A stretch of 64,000 nucleotides of DNA from Phoebastria nigripes (Eukaryota > Chordata > Aves > Procellariiformes > Diomedeidae): the NCBI GenBank assembly GCA_035582835.1, contig JAYKAV010002419.1:561006-625005 (forward strand), given 5' to 3'. Position numbers and translations under genes: made by a program. Below, piece by piece: positions 1 through 29,863 of this stretch (position 1 is its first letter; each line of letters opens with the position of its first letter). Under the pieces are notes generated by a model, which saw only the letters and a list, made by a program, of their open reading frames with translations, was not told where the DNA came from and made no database searches.

Positions 1-3000
1 TTGAAATTTCAGGTACTGTAACTCAGCTCAGTGCTGCACAAAGGGACCTCTACTGAGTGGCTGTGTGTTTGTACAGAAGGACAGAAATTTCTCAATGGCC
101 GGTTCTCAGTGTGCGGCACGAATTGTTATCTCAAGTTATCCCAACTAAATCACCCTCTGCTAAGTAACCTTTCATCACCTTGGTCTCCCTGATTTACACA
201 CAGCAGCACCCTCATTTCCAAATAAACAAACTAAAGCCCTACAGCATCTATCTAAAGCCCTACCTATGCTGTACACAAGAACCTATGCTGCATGCAGTTC
301 CTCTCCCAGTTAGTTGCAACAGTGAGGAGAACCACCTGTGCTTGAAGCACCATTAGGTTCTCAAATACCATGCTGAAAACTGTAATGTACAAGCCTATAA
401 AAATGGAAGAGGATAGAACAGAATAAAGTTCATCTTCACATCCAAAGCTTAGTGTAAGAGGCATTTCCCCATCATTCTCATAGGCCCACCAGAGAGACAT
501 TGGATCTGAATATAAAAATGTAGAAGTATGAACGTGAGCAAATCATTCTCAACTTGCAAGATGCAGTCTGCCATAAACAATCCCCCCCTGCCTTTTTTGC
601 ATCCATAATGTTAAGGAATAACTAAAAGTATTTGCAACACTTCATTCATCATATCAGAGATTGCTGCAGAGAGAAAGCACAAGAACATTAGCACTGGCAA
701 ATTCACACTGCTCTTTTTCCTCAAGCCCCGCACCAATATTTACTTAATCCAGCAACATAAAAACAAGGAACTGTCAGAGTTCATCCCTGAAAGAAATCCC
801 CTTTGACTGCTAAAAGGCAGACCTCCCTAGCCCAGAAGAGCAGGCTGAAGCCATGCAAAGCTTCTTACATCAAGAAAAGGGCCACACTTTTTAGACAGAT
901 GTAACACACACTTCTAATTTTGCAGAAAGTTCCCTTCCATTTCAGCAGAGGGCAAATTCTCAAACACTTCAATGACATGAGAAACAGGCTCTGACATGCT
1001 CGCTTTCCTTCTTGCCAAAACAGGCTACAATTTTCCAAATACATGAGACCATTTTTTCCCAACCACTTAAAATCCCAGTCACTGCAATCAGAGTCTGACA
1101 ACAGTTAATTTATCTGGACTCCTTCTACTTCATCGACATGCTAAAGCTCCAGGCTGTAGCATAATCTCAGCATTTTTCTCTCCTGAAAAACAGATGCTAT
1201 TAGGAGGAAATAACTTTAAGTGCTCTGCAGCAATTGCCACATTCCCAGAGACAACTTCTTCTCATCCCTTCCATCAAAAAAAAAGACCAAAATAGCATCT
1301 TTCTATAGACTCTTAGGAGTTCCTATCCATGGCTTTCCATGCCTACACTTGACACCATTTGTCCAGCTATAATTAAAGATGAAAAGATGAAACACTGTTT
1401 AAAGTCATCAAATCTCTGATGGGTTTTCTCCTATCCCAAATCTGTGAATGTGAAAGAAAAGAGCTTGCTTTACAGAAAAGATTGGAAATGCATGTTAGAT
1501 GCAATGTGCTATTATAGTGATGAATTGCATTGTCTAAAAGTCAAAGCACAGGTCTCTGGTGTACAACCCACTGTTCTGTTCCTGCTAGCTTTACAAGGGG
1601 CACTCACATGCAGTGCTTCTGATTTCCCCACCTGTAAAAATGTGAGTAAATAACTGCTTAATACAGATGTTCAACATCCATTGCCTTAGCATTTGCAAGC
1701 CTTTACAGGTCCTAGGCTAGAGAGGACTCACAAAAGCTGAAAGTAATATTAGTTTAGATCATATTTTCTGCATTTTTTGTCCTCTCGTTCTTAATTTTGA
1801 AGGACAACTGCAATTGCAGTTCATCCATTTAGGCTTATCCTAAAGTCATTATTTGTTATGATGCTGTTCCTGCCTTCAGCTACAAAGAAAATGACTATCC
1901 CTACCCCCTCACAGGCAGGATTAACAGCCACAGAAAATGAGTTATGGCTAGTCTAACTGACAGGAGCTCAGAAGCAAATTCATTTTCAGAAGTCCACCTA
2001 AGCCCAGGAAAGAACTCTGCACCCTGTGTCTTCTTAATTCTTCCTCACAGCTACGTAAAGAAAGTACACAATGTGTTTTTCTTCATCTGCAACACTCAAG
2101 ACACATGCTGAGACCTATTGGTGCTAAAGGTAGCATGTGAAATAAGTGGTGTGAACTAAGTGGTGCAACACTATACAAAGCTTGTGCACTCACACCTAAT
2201 TTTTTTTAATGTAAAGAATGTATTAAAAATATTGTCGGCATGGGTGGATCATTTTATTTATAGGTGGAATAATAATTATTTTACTTATATCTCTGTCAAT
2301 CTCCAAGTAAGCAGGCTGGACGGAAAAAGAGGCTAGTTTTCAGTGAGATTGTTTACAAATACATTCATACCAAATTGGTAGTAACCAGCCTCATCCTTTT
2401 TTCTTCAATCCATAGTTTCACCTTTCTTAACAGAATAGGTGCCAGATGGAGCTGCATGGGCTTATTTTGGCTGAATTTAGTTTAGAAGATTCACAGATCC
2501 TGGCCTGACTGTTTTAATGCCCTTTATCAGTAGATTGATGGGTACGCTCATCCACCTTGCTCAGAACTAAGCTGTTATCCAAGTAGCCTATGACTGCTAT
2601 CAGCTTTTGCCCACTAGACACTACTGAAGAAATCGTCCTTGAATCAGCTGAAGACAAGACATTGTGGGATAAAAATATAGACTGGATGCTGTTACACTGC
2701 ACAGTGCTTATACAGATTAACACCACACAACAATGATCTCCAAGCAGCCTTCCAAAGTGGTAATATTTCTGTTTAGAGATCAGTGTACAGCTTCCAACCA
2801 AATACATTTCAAAATCACAAGCCATGTTAAAAAAACAGATGGCACCTGTGTTCTGAAAATATTTTGGAGAGATCTGTTTGTTGAAGTTGTTGTAGTGTAA
2901 AAAGGTACTTATCTACTTGCAGCTGCAGCAAAAAAATGATAGTGTTCTCCGTGATTCACAGTAATCAATAAATGAAAACTAAATAAATTCTCACAAAAAG

Positions 3001-6000
3001 TAAGAGAAGATATGAGGCAAATAACAGACATACAACAGCTGCAGCTTTTTGACATGGGACTCCAGAACACACTGTAAGTGTGCTTCATGTCATATACAAT
3101 GAGTGACACGTACCGCAAGTCATTGGGAACATTCAGCATGTTACAAATGAAGCACGTGTGTTCTGATCTGTTTTGTGTCCAGCTCTGAGTGCAAGAACAC
3201 ACATGGCTGAAGATCCACGTGTGCACTCCTGCCACTACAAACAGCTCCACTGAGATCCATCACACAATAAAGAATTTCCTACACAGTTCCAGGCTATAGG
3301 ATCAGTGCCTTAGTTGCTTCTTGCCACAAATATCAGGAAAACAATGACACGTGTCTCAAAGTTTACCTGGAGAACATGTCCTTACATTGCTTCATGAGCT
3401 GAAGCCTAAGGATTTAAAGGGTTTTTTTAAAATCTGGAAAGTCTTCATATGTTTAATGAAATACTTACAAGTCTGAACTCAAGTCTTACTGTCTTCAATA
3501 CCTCCTCTACCAAACTGGAGTAGATGCTTTGCTAGATTAGGTCATATGTTACCTTTGCATATTAAAAAAGTAGATGGAAATACTGACTTACTTACATTTA
3601 TTTTAATACAATTGTGTAATTTGAGGTTTATAGAGCCATGCATAAAGCATTTGTTATTCTATCTATAACAAAACTGATCCATTAACTCTGACAATATTTT
3701 TAGTACATATTTTGTTACAAAAGCATTAAGACACATTATGAATCATTCTGGCATTATGAGAGTTAATAGAATACTATATATTTTTCAGGATTATTAATAT
3801 TTAGTGTCGTTCAGTAAATTAAAAAATCAAGTTTAACTAAGGTTAAAAATATCTGATGATACAGTACATAGATGATTGTAAATGTATATTAATGAAGCTT
3901 TACACAATTGACTGGATATCTTTTCGTTAATCACTCACAAAACCATGCCAAACATATATCAAAGACTTCAGCTCCTTTTTCATCCAATCTTCCGACATTT
4001 CATTATTATGGTTACCTGATTAATGGATGCAATAATATATGTGGCATGATATGATATGTTCACATTAAATTTTAATCAAATATTACTAAATTCAGAAAAC
4101 ATTAAGTAAATCATGACTGATGAGGCAATATTGCTGTACTGTCATATTGATGGTTAGAGAAACTCACTATGGAGAGTTACAGATTAAAGAAGAGAAGTAA
4201 ATCTTATGAGGAAATAGAAGTATCTCAAGTTTAACTAGTTGGTTCTTTTAAAATTGCCTTCCAGCCAAAGGCTGAATATTAGATCCATCAAAAGTATTCC
4301 AGTGCCTTTAACTGATATGAATGTTTATTTTCTTCTACTGCAAGTTGTCCCATTCTTTCAAAAGCATGGATTAACATATACTGTGCACAAGGGCCTTTCC
4401 CAAAAGATGATGGCCTGTGTAGTGAAACAAAACATTATTCCTCACTGCAGCTGGGAGAAATTAGCCCAATTTATTTAAAACCTTGCTATGATCTGAGAAG
4501 CAGGGTGTCAGGCACATGGAATACACTTGGTCTGTTCATTTTTACCTGAATTACGCTATTGTCGCTTTGCAGAAGGTGGACAGGGGGATAGAGGGGGGTT
4601 AGCGTTCACAGCCTAGATCTGCAAATGTAAGATGGTTTCATCCTGGAAAACCAGAGAATGTGCCTCTACTGCTGCAGACAGCAGCTTTCTTTTCAGCTTT
4701 AAGTCAGTAATNAACCTGTTCATCTGAAAATTTGGAACTCATATTTGGCAATAATTCTATATTGCATTTTTAACTGGCAGCAAGGAAATAAAACACTGAA
4801 CCAGCTTTTTACTGCTGTGTTTGAAATTGAGAGAGAGCTAATTGTATTTATCTACTTACACTTCCTGTTCTGGTGAAAAGTCAGATGGGATTTGCTTATG
4901 TCGTCCTACGCCTGCCTTGGACATCCATCTCCCCCTCCCCCCGCCCCTGTAACTGAAAGATTCAACTTACAATTTCAAGGCATTATTCTTTTTTATAATG
5001 AACAAGTTATTTACCTAGCGAATAAACTCCATCATATGAGAGTTAGATGACCCTTTCTAAGCTAAATGATGAACCCTAATTACCAATACTGGAGGGAGTA
5101 CTAGCTAGAAGACTGCAACAAAACAATTCAAGCAATGACCTGTACTGAAAAAACTTATTCCAAAGAATTTTGAGCTCCTAGAAATAGATACTCTCAGGGG
5201 TTAATTCTAAACTTTCAGTGTTATAATCCATGACTATGCTTGCATAGAATTTCAGTCCCACGGTATAGACTAAACAGCTCTCTTCTTTCATCTGTTTGTA
5301 TCTTAAAAACAGAAATTAAAACAGTCTTGTCATATGACCATCTTTTTGGTAGACTCTGATGCCAAGACGTCAGACGTCACTGGATCTTATTTTGAGTACA
5401 TGAAGTAGTGTACAAGTCCTGTTTGAACGCGTAGTTAATTGTATTCAGAAATGTAGTGCATTGCATAGTACTTGCCATGAGACCTTTCCAAAGTCTATTT
5501 GCCTCTTCATGTCCCAGTTTCACTTTCAATCTCTTGTCTTGTCTTGAAAGATTATAAGGCGTGTAAGACTGCCTTCTATTATGTGGACATGCTTACCAGC
5601 AAGGGAAATCTCAGTACTAGTGCACTCCAGATAAATACCACTCAATTCTGCAATTCTGCAGCTATACTCTGAATATTAAGAGCAATAAATATTTAACATG
5701 TTTAGCTGGAACTTTTTTTTTTTTTGGCAACTTGCTTTTTGCTAGAAGTCATTCCATATAAAGTATTTTAAGGGAAAGCATACAGATAATAAAGGGAAAG
5801 AGAAAAGGAAATTAAAATGCTAAAATGGATACAATGAAACTAATGACCAACTGGGATCAACTGGGAAGGAGCTCTGAGTATTGATGCATCTTGGTAGCTC
5901 AGTTGAGCTACTGGTTTCATACTGGTTAGATCTACGGCACAAGGATTTCAGTTAAACACCTTCTTGCTGTAAAAGTGCGTTTGGAATTTTTTAAGTGTGA

Positions 6001-9000
6001 CTACCTCATATAACATAATGTGAACAGTTATGAGAATAATTAAAGCAAATCACTAAGTTATCTTCCTCCATATCCAGATAAGTTTTGTTCAGTTACAAGA
6101 TTAAAAAGCACAAAATTCCTATGAGTGTAAGACCTAATAAAAATGGAAGAATACATCCAAACCCACAGCTCTTACCTCAGGCAAACTCCCACTGGTGTTG
6201 GCACCTCATGCGATGCAGAGAAGAGTGCAGACACTTCAAACAAAATTGCCTGGAAAGGTTTGATTCACTCTCACTTGATTAATTGAATGAGTATATTATA
6301 AGTCAGTCTTGCAGCTCTTGCTTTTCTCAGGAATGGAAACATACCAGAAAAAGAGGTAACTCGAGGTCCTCAGTAAACTTTAGATCACAGAGCGTGATGT
6401 TATGGCTCAGGCCTCCAAAAAACTGCTGGCTTCTACTAGAATCCTCTGTTAAAATCAAGGTCCAGCTTTTAAAGACCTGACATAGCCTTGTAGTCTACAG
6501 GGTTGACCTCTTGTCAGAAAGTCAACTTGCAATGGGCCTATTTCTTTGCATTTCTGTCTGAGAGAGGAAAAACAAAACAAACCAGAAAATTTCTGACTGA
6601 GCACTCAGGATAGGTGATGTTCATTGGATTTCAAAAAAGAGGCAATTTGTATAGGCAAGGAAGGGAATGATTTTCTATTCAGATAGAGAAACACAGCTGT
6701 GGAGTTAGGATTAGAGAGCCAGTTTAGAAAAAGAGAAAGGAATCAGTGCTAGTGATGCAAGAACAGAACCTTCATATCCTTTAGCAAAGTGAAGCTGCTA
6801 GACAAATCCAAGCTTTTTAAATCCCCAGAAACCAAAGCTGAAGGGTCTTTTATTTTTGTGGATAGAGCCAGCTGAGAGAAGCATTATTCAGCTGACTGTG
6901 GAAGCATTTAGGAAGGCAGTAACAGAAGCAATGATGCAGCACTGGCCCTTTCAAAGATGAGCGTGAGTGGAGCAGCAGGTCTGAGTTGGGGAAATAGGGG
7001 CAGGCCTGTGGGTTATAGGTGAGAGGGGATTTGTGGCAAAGGTGGGAAAGTGATGAAAGGGAGGGTGGTGGCTTTACAGTNGAGCTGTAGGAGAGAATAT
7101 GTATTAAGAAATGTTAGGAAGAAACCTGGGGCAATGGAGCATGAGCGAAAAACATGGACAACCTCACATACCCAAGTTTGATTCCTTATCACCACTTTCA
7201 AATGGCCAGCTCTTTCTGAGCCCCATTTTTGCTGTCAGAAATATGTCAGCCCTAGTCAATATAAAGGAAAAAGTCAGTATATCAACTCATCATCATCATT
7301 ATGCTCTCACAAAATACTGAAAATAGGAAAGCTTCTGCTCAGCTTAATGCTGAGAGCTTATGAATACAAAGACAGAGTTTTCCTGGTATCTTGCACCTGG
7401 ACAAAGTAATGCAAAGGAATACTACTTAGCCTTTCACCATTCCCACCAACTCTTTTACCTAAATTAGTTGTACTGAGCAAAGAAATCACACTATAAATAT
7501 AATTAGTTACTTGGAACCTGATCTAAAGCCTAATGAAATCAGCAGAAAGCTTACAGAGAGAATGAGCTATAAAGAAAATATTAGTTTGATTGCTGTGGGC
7601 AAAACTACTTTCAGATCTAAGCAGAGGATTTAGCTATTTTATTCTGCAAGCAATGAGAAAATATCTTCTTGATTCTAAAACTAAAATAAGAGACCTAATT
7701 AATTCTAGAGCACCACAGTCATATACATTACTTCTTAGTATGCAGGAATCCAATAGTTTCTTTTTTAAACAGTAATATTTAAAAGCGCATTTAATTTAAA
7801 TGGTTGTGGTTCCTCTTTTCAGTAAACACATGTGAAGGCATACGTTGTGTTTAAATATAGTAAATACAGCTAAAATCATGCATCTGGGTCAATCCTCTGC
7901 ATGTAATCAGGATTATGAAAATTTAGTTTTTCTTTTCTTATCTTTCTCAATAAATGGTCTATGTACAGATGACTGGAAATTTACTCAGACGTGGTCTTGG
8001 TTGTGTTCTTGTTTTTTAACTCACCAGTTCTTTCTACCCTGCAAATCTGACTGGTTTCTAATTCTATCAGTTGCTCTGGTAGCTAAGGAAAGCGCCAAAC
8101 TGTGGTTGCCGATTTCTAAGTTTCTTTCAGAAACAAAATTCTCATGCCAAGGCATTCTAATTGCAAGTTTTCTGCCCATTTTAATAACTCACCTTTTTGG
8201 GTTTTGGTTCTGATTGCTGACCACATGTAATTATAAGGGAAAAGGTCACAGAGGACCTTGAGAAGCCAAAATCCAAATAGACACAAAAGAAGGGGGAAAG
8301 GCGACGGGAAAAGTTTTTCCGTTTAGTTTACACCTTCTCCAAGATTTCACTGTCCTGAACCTCCCAGCTCTCTGAATGAGGTTCTTTCAGCCCCAGTTGT
8401 CAAAGCCCTCCTTCATGCACTGCCTTGCCCGGAGCTCCTCTCAGGCATTCCCCAGAGGCAACCCAAAGAGACATGGCACATCTAGGGGGAGATCCTGAAA
8501 TCCGGTTATTCTGAAAAATCTGACAAATGGAAGGAGGCANATCAGTCCGATGGCTCTGTACATGTGTGGTGGGAAATAAATTGTCAGAGGCATAGGGGAA
8601 TCCCTTTTGTTTTGAAAGTGCTTCTTCAAAGAAACAGACATCCCCATCTCTCTTTGAGGAAGGCACTGTGTGGGAGGCTCTGTGGGCCCTCCTACAATGC
8701 CATGACTGAGAAGCCTGTCTTTAACTGGAGCTTAACTGAAAATGCACAGTCCAGATAAAATGCAAAGGCACAAAGAGTAAATAAAGAAGTAGTCAATGCT
8801 AAGCAAAGTGTGGGCTGAGGAATTCTGCCTCCTAAGGAGGTGACAGTCAAATGAAGCTGGCTCATCATGTGTGTCAAAAGCAGCATCAGACAGGTAAATA
8901 GCAATTCTACACTTCCCTCCTACTCTAAAATTCCACTCTTAAAACACAGGGTATTTTAGGAAGCTTCCTGCTGACAGGCACATCCTGCCCAGAATTACAT

Positions 9001-12000
9001 TTTAATAGTTCTTCTTTCAGACAAACATTTAATTTATACTTGTGCAGTCAACATGCTATTCCCATGCAGTCCCCAGGGAGGAGCAAAACATGCAAAACAC
9101 AGAAAGGGTGGTAATGAAAAGAAATAATCATCCTGTTTTCATTGATGAGTTTACAGATAACGTAGTAGACTATTTACTATGGTTCTATTTTCTCTGGAGG
9201 GCAACTTTAAGCCTCTTAGAACAACTCTGTAAACGCTGGTAGAAAATGGTAGCCATTTTCAGTCCAGTGCAATGGAGGTTAGCACGCCATCTGGAATGAA
9301 TATGTGACATCCAGCACTCCAGGATCTTCGAATTTTGGACAAAAATCTACAAAGTGTCCCAAGACTATTCTCTGAGTAAAGGAGAACTTCCATACAAATT
9401 TAGATTTTGAACTAGCAATAACATCGCTATATCACATTGCAACTAACGTTACACAGATAATGTTACAGGTTTTACTTGCTTTCCACAGCCGCTTCAGAAA
9501 CCGGGGCACAATGATATTTAGATTTTGCCAAAGCCAAAAAGTACTACCTATCCATCAGGGGAAAAAAATCACACTAGAAACTAAATAAGTTGAATACAGA
9601 GTTGCAAACAGCAACACTGATGGTTCTGAAGCAAATCCTGCATATCACTAGCAGTTTTTAAAACATGAGATTTTAAGAAGTAATCTTGTCAGGTTTCTTT
9701 TTATTTACCTTCAGTTTTTTATCAGATTTAGGTATAGGAAATAAAACATTGACACACAAGTCAAGGAAAATTCCCCATTTAAGCATCTGCTAACAGTCCC
9801 TGGATGAGAAGATACATGGCCAGGTCCCCAGAGGGGCTTACAGTCACTGCCAGGTTTGCTGGAGGAACAGTAATGACCACTGCTGGTTACATGAACAGCA
9901 AGCACACTGTAACACATTGGCTTGAGTCAGCAACACGGCTCCTAAAACCTTTATTCTGTTGATACAATATTCCTCACTCCTTCAGCTCCCATTCCATAAG
10001 TGGTAAATTGGCCCAGCATCTTACTCCTTTTTCCACGAAAGATGTGTCTTGAAATGAACATTGACTGTCTCTTAAAACCCAATAAATTAAATTGTGTTTC
10101 CTGAGCTAGCAGCAGGAGTAATGGAAAATATTTCTCAGAACTAGTTTGTTTTATTTCTAAGAAAGTGTTTGACCTAATGATCTATTTTAGCAAATTGGTG
10201 TGATTTATGGAGAACTGATAAGCACATAGTAAAAACCAGCTATGCAGCTACCTGTCATGAGTCAAAGATTTTATGCAAAATTAAAAATTATACACAAACA
10301 GATCAGCAATATAGTTCAAATAAATAAATAAATAAATATCTGCAGCTCAGTCACCAAAGGTGAAAAAAAGAGTTAGTGAAGTGGCTAGAAATAACAGCTT
10401 GACAGTATGCAGTTTAACTGCCAGTGTATCTAAAATCTCATCCTACGTAATATTTAGCAAGATCATCAAAATTTGCCTCTGGATTAATGCAGTATGGAAA
10501 AGGATAATCAACCAGCTGTGTAAGACCTCGTGTACAGATGCAAGAGAATCAGTAAATTGTGACACATTAACTCAGTATAACTTCATTAACAATTGGACAA
10601 CCAAGTTTTGCGCTCAGATGTAAAGACCTTTGGCAGACTTTTTCCCTGTTGTAGCACTACCGGCAAGAGAGAGAAAAAGGCCAGGCAGCACAGGGCTAAG
10701 GGTTAGAGAAGGGCTTGTCATTATGAAGAGGAACAGTGACTAAGTGGGATGGTCTAGATGGGAGCTATACTCCTACAGATGACAGATAAATGTTACCTCT
10801 TCATGAGCGTGTGTCCCTGAGCTAAGAGGAAGGAAAACACAATGGTTTGGCACAACAAAACAGTTAAATTTTATCATCTCATATGTCTGAGTGTAAGTAC
10901 TGTCAGTGAAGCGCCAAGAAGCCTTTCTTCTTCACCCTGGCTGACCTCTCCCTTCAATGACTGATAGAGGACAACTTCACCTACTATTCAATCAGGGGGC
11001 TCTAGATCAAAATCACTCTGGACTACATACGATCTGACTTGGTGATACATAATTAAACCAAGTGATAGATAAATTCTTGCAAATGAAAACAGGAACTAGC
11101 AAAGTATCTTTTGGAAGCGCCTTGCCTGAAGAGATTATCTTGTCTAACCACATATGCTGGAAGGAAAACNCCCCCCAGCACTCCTGTGTTGCAAAGCTAG
11201 TCCCCATAGCACAGGGATAGCTGAGAGCTATGGCATATCAGGCCACATAGGCTCCCTCAGAGACCCACAGACGCCACTCATGTCTGAGGATCACATCTAC
11301 AAAGGGTACAAGGGGAATCCCGGACTTTCTTTACTTGCTGCTAATTAGCTTTTTTACTTCTGGTTTTCCAGGTGTCTCATCTTCCCCCCTACCTTCTATC
11401 CTCTTCTCTCTCCCCTTTTTTTCTTGCCCTCGTTCCCCTTTCAGTCCATTACTGCCATGCTCCTATGAACTCATGCCATCCTTAGTTCCACCTGAGAAAG
11501 TTACACACAATCCCTTTATGGCAGTTTTCTTCTCTATAGTCTTCATAAAACACAACATTGTATGGATAAGGATGATCATGATGCTCAGTAAGTTTGCTCA
11601 TCAGCTTATTTGCTGTTCAGTGCCCTGCTTAGCTGATCTTTCTCAAGAAAGTTTATTTTGAATAATTAATCCTACTACCTTGTTAGCACATACATGGTGA
11701 TACGGCAATTTTGGTATCACTGTCATTGTTACCAGTTTTCATATACTGCAATTCCTGCAGTGAAGAGCCACGAGGAGCAATAGCTGTTTCTTCTCCCCCT
11801 CATGGAGAGCGCTGAACCGGCCACCCTCCTGACTAGCTTTGTGCCCAGGGCTGAAATAACAGCCCGGACCCCATCACTTTTGCTTGTATTGGATAACGCA
11901 CCTCAGGGCAGAACTAAACTCTCCAGGGCAGGAGCTGGTTTTGCACCTTTGCAATGGAACGGTGCTTCTCGCTGTCACTCGTGTCTGTGGCTCGCCTGCG

Positions 12001-12180
12001 TGACCTCTCTGATACCGGCACCGACCTTGCTGCCCTGCGGCGATGGGCGCTTTTACCGCCACGCTTCATGACCGTGCTGGGTGCTTTTTTCCTCACAGAA
12101 ACCCCACGCATCTACAGACCGACGACCTGTGCCACACGCAGCGCTGAATAAAAGGAAAAAAAGAGGGAAAGACATCACGG
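1..12180. other. AT-rich intergenic DNA upstream of NRBF2, no gene recognised
   Basis: All open frames here are short (about 60-120 codons), overlap on both strands, lack recognisable protein motifs and are not joined by convincing splice sites. Composition is AT-rich with small simple repeats, such as an AAAT run near 10317-10338. Sequence becomes GC-rich only after about 11800 as the NRBF2 CpG island is approached. Distal enhancers could be present but cannot be told from sequence alone. I see no tRNA, rRNA or intact transposable element. Confidence 0.6.
10317..10338. repeat. (AAAT)n microsatellite
   Basis: A short perfect AAAT tetranucleotide run of about five units in intergenic DNA. Confidence 0.85.
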
Positions 12181-12389
12181 TTACGTGCCCCCCTGCGACG
12201 GGCGCGGGGCCCTCCCCCGGTTTGTGGCCGTGCCCCGCCGCGGGCGCTACCTCTCCGCNTTTCGGAGGCCGCTCACCCGGTCCCTCGGACCGAGCCCCCC
12301 CCTCCCCTCAGCGGGGCACCGGGATAGCCGCCGCGCGCACCCGCGGGCGGGAAGACGGCCGCTGGGGCGGCGCGAGGACGGCCGTTGGA

Positions 12390-12405
12390 GGGGCGGGGCG
12401 GGGCC
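12390..12405 (+). promoter_or_regulatory. Tandem GC boxes (SP/KLF-type)
   Basis: Two overlapping GGGGCGGGGC motifs about 210 bases upstream of the NRBF2 start codon, inside the CpG island. This matches the SP1/KLF consensus; occupancy is inferred. Confidence 0.6.
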
Positions 12406-12461
12406 AGGAGCGGCACCCGTTGCCCCGGCGACGCTGCCCGAGTCTCGCGCGACCCGGAGGC

Positions 12462-12470
12462 TCTCGCGAG
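12462..12470. promoter_or_regulatory. CGCG element (BANP/ZBTB33-type TCTCGCGAG)
   Basis: TCTCGCGAG matches nine of the ten bases of the palindromic TCTCGCGAGA element known from CpG-island housekeeping promoters. A related TCTCGCGCG lies 20 bases upstream (12443-12451). The location, about 145 bases before the start codon, suits a core-promoter element. Confidence 0.55.
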
Positions 12471-12492
12471 GCGCCGCCCGGTACGGGCCGGG

Positions 12493-12498
12493 CGGAAG
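12493..12498 (+). promoter_or_regulatory. ETS-family core site (CGGAAG)
   Basis: A GGCGGAAGCG context fits ETS/GABPA-type sites common near the start sites of CpG-island promoters. It lies about 115 bases upstream of the NRBF2 ATG. Short motif, so support is modest. Confidence 0.4.
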
Positions 12499-12613
12499 CG
12501 GCCGCCGTGTTTACAACCCGCCGGGGCGGGGACGCGGGAGGAGCGGCGCCGGCGGCACCGGGAGCGGCGAGCAGGCCGCCTCCGCGCCCATGTGCCCGCA
12601 GCCCCCGCCGTCC

Positions 12614-27892
<15,279 letters not shown>

Positions 27893-28715
27893 AAACCAGG
27901 AAGAGTGCTCAATGTAGTTACCTAAACTTAAGAAAAGGGAAAACCACCAGGACAATGGTGATCTGAGGGCAGAAGCATCTAACACAATCCTACTGTTGGA
28001 GGAAAGGCATTAAAGCAACTTTGTTACTGTGAAATACACATCATATCTGATCTACTTCATAAAAGTTAAAGGTACCATAATCGGTATAAGATGGCAAGCT
28101 CTTTAGTCTTTCTCCCAATGTTTCAAACCAAATGACTGCCTGGAGAATGTTTCAAGTAACACAATCCTTCAGGGTTTTAAAGTATGCTATATGTAATAGT
28201 TATCTATAATGCCATAAATGATGGTGCAGAACCTAACTGTTATGGTTGCCAGTTGGCTGCCACTTCATATTGAAAAATGCTTTCTAGCATGAATTTAAAC
28301 TGTGCATTTCATTATGCATAACTTTGTTAATTCAAATACAGTGCAATTTATACACCTCCTAGATGGATTTATGTGCCACGCTCTTTTCTCCTGACCATGT
28401 TAACCTCAAGTTGGGAGAGATTTTAATTTCCATTCTATGAAGGAACCAACTTATTAGTTCTGTTGACGAGGTTTTTTTGGGTTATCTGTTTACATAACTA
28501 ATCAGGGTGCATCGAATCTAGCTATCGGTTTCTGTATAAAGTGACATTGTTTAAAAAAAAAAATCTATACTTAAGGAAAAATACCCTTTTTGTTTTCAGT
28601 GATGCTTGAATGGAAGTAATTCTAGCTGGCAGTATTTGATTGAAAAAGAAATTGTTTACAGCTTAACCTGATTCAAAAAGGATATGAAAATAAAAACCAA
28701 GGTGTTTTGACACTA
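27893..28715 (+). other. NRBF2: NRBF2 3' UTR
   Basis: AT-rich sequence from the stop codon to a canonical AATAAA at 28689-28694. A GT-rich stretch (GTGTGTT near 28719) follows, as expected downstream of a cleavage site. The cleavage point is inferred at about 28708-28718. Confidence 0.7.
28689..28694 (+). terminator. NRBF2: NRBF2 polyadenylation signal AATAAA
   Basis: Canonical hexamer about 800 bases after the stop codon, with a GT-rich downstream element 25 bases further on. It is the only AATAAA found between the stop codon and this point. Confidence 0.75.
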
Positions 28716-29863
28716 AACGTGTGTTAAATCTCTACAAATGTTGCAGAGTTTAAAAAACAAATTAAGATTTATACTAACAGCGTTAGTGTACACATACAGC
28801 TGTACTTCTGTGTTCATCATCCAGCAAATACGGGAAAGCTGGGATGAACTTAGAGGGCCTTGCCTATACGCGAAGTGACTCAGCTAATAGCTGTCTTCTA
28901 ACACCTACAGAGCGCTGAAGTGTCAGAGGAAGCAGCACTATGCATTTGCCTGGGGACAGGCTACCCGGAGCCGAACAAACCATGCTGCGAGAGCTGCGCA
29001 CACCCGTTCAGGGTTTTGGTTTCTGCGGAGGGCGGTGCAGCCCTCCTCACGCTCAGCCCCCTTCAGCACGGGTCAGACAGTGCCCGGCCCCAGAGCGTTA
29101 GCCAGTCCTACCCCTGCACTGGATTGTACCTGAACTGAGGCATTGCAATGTGTGGTGGAGGCATTAGTTAACTTTAGCTGTTACTGATTAATGTTGCAAG
29201 CTACCCCATTTTAAGTTATTCTTGTGTTGTTACAAGGTAAGCTTGCTTTCTAAGGGTATGTCTTTCTTCCAGAATAGACTTGGAAGTGCAGCAAGAACAC
29301 CTTACTGCTGTGCAAATTCTCCCCTTACCTCTGTATACCTGGTGTGTCTCTGTGCTTGCTTGAAGGAGAGTAGGGACTGGAGGCTAGAAAAAGCCTATGG
29401 AAACAAAGGTAAGACAAGTTCACTAGAGGAGGTCCCTTGTGCTGAATTGCAGCAGGAAACTAATCTTGCTGGGAAAAAAAAGTTATTTTTCAGTTGGAGC
29501 AGTTCAGCACGTGACCCCACATAACAGCTGTGATGAAGTAGCCTGTTCCAGGTCAGCCCCAGCTCACTGCTCTCACAAAAGGGCAAGTTATATTCTCCAC
29601 CGTCACCTGCCTGGCTGGCTGTTACAGGTAACAAGGCAGCGGAGCGTAGCATTTCTGTTCATGTAAGTAAAGCAAAGAAAATGGTATGTGCTCATAAGAA
29701 GGAAATTAAATTATTTAAGCACCTATCTCATGTCACTGCCAGGGATGATAGCCCAGGGCTGTTAGCTACAGACAGACATTTCAGCTGTCTCTGCAAACAG
29801 CAGCTGTAGGAGAAGGAAGCAATTTTTAGCCTGGCTACCTCTGCTGAAGAGTCAAGATTCTTC

